A stretch of DNA of 7,382 nucleotides from Opitutales bacterium (GTDB lineage: Bacteria > Verrucomicrobiota > Verrucomicrobiia > Opitutales > JAIRKQ01): NCBI GenBank assembly GCA_029059365.1, contig JAIDVZ010000077.1, positions 1-7,382 of the forward strand. The letters are read 5' to 3'. Position 1 is the stretch's first letter. Every line of letters starts with the position of its first letter. Shown one piece after another: positions 7,356-7,382 of the stretch. A program made the translations under genes and the position numbers. Below the pieces are notes generated by a model that saw nothing but the letters and a program-made list of their open reading frames with translations, ran no database searches and was not told the origin of the DNA.

Positions 7356-7372
7356 ATCTATGAAATATAGAT
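7356..7372 (-). repeat. Short AT-rich inverted repeat in the pyrH leader
   Basis: ATCTAT and ATAGAT are perfect 6-bp arms around a 5-nt loop, ending 6 nt before the pyrH ATG on the - strand. The stem is AT-rich and weak and has no T-run suited to a terminator. It occupies the place where a ribosome binding site would be expected. It could be chance, because the leader visible here is only 33 nt. Confidence 0.3.
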
Positions 7373-7382
7373 GCTTTTAATC

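Noticed and set aside
1..7382. Search for an undescribed defence, mobile or CRISPR-like system
   Set aside because: All genes but one are recognisable housekeeping families with uniform composition. There are no spaced repeats, transposase, integrase, att sites or tRNA.

Overview
The window suggests a bacterium with a fairly AT-rich genome (roughly 40% GC by eye), densely packed genes and almost no intergenic DNA. The SerRS, RRF and UMP kinase sequences read most like those I remember from Verrucomicrobiota, class Opitutae (Puniceicoccales/Opitutales-like). Examples are the RRF stretch with LHTGKAS and ITTPDSRTI, and the SerRS stretch with VSGAGFPFYVGD. This placement is from memory of the families and has not been checked by a search.

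Layout: there are two tail-to-tail gene clusters. On the + strand (1-2850) lie the 3' part of serS (its start is outside the window), an unrecognised 179-aa gene 3 nt later, and rmuC, which overlaps that gene by an ATGA junction. On the - strand, read from the right edge (7349 down to 2825), lie pyrH (UMP kinase), frr (ribosome recycling factor), an M20-family metallopeptidase, and a class B penicillin-binding protein of the PBP2/MrdA type. Spacings in this cluster are 10 nt, a 4-nt ATGA overlap, and 10 nt, so it looks like one operon. The two clusters meet in a 26-bp overlap of the rmuC and PBP2 3' coding ends, with no intergenic terminator.

Function: pyrH and frr form a conserved pair for pyrimidine nucleotide supply and ribosome recycling, usually found next to tsf. 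Here the pair is followed by a cytosolic dipeptidase-like enzyme and by the transpeptidase of the elongation (Rod) machinery. The + strand combines tRNA-Ser charging with a predicted nuclease-fold protein linked to limiting recombination (RmuC).

This is mainly a housekeeping region. I see no tRNA, rRNA, CRISPR array, insertion sequence, prophage or defence cassette, and no stretch over 300 bp without a gene. The points most worth a second look are a Cys/His cluster beside the PBP2 active site at positions where other PBP2s bind zinc, the placement of mrdA away from rodA/mre genes, the convergent coding overlap, weak Shine-Dalgarno usage, and the unidentified gene coupled to rmuC. I found no convincing undescribed system.
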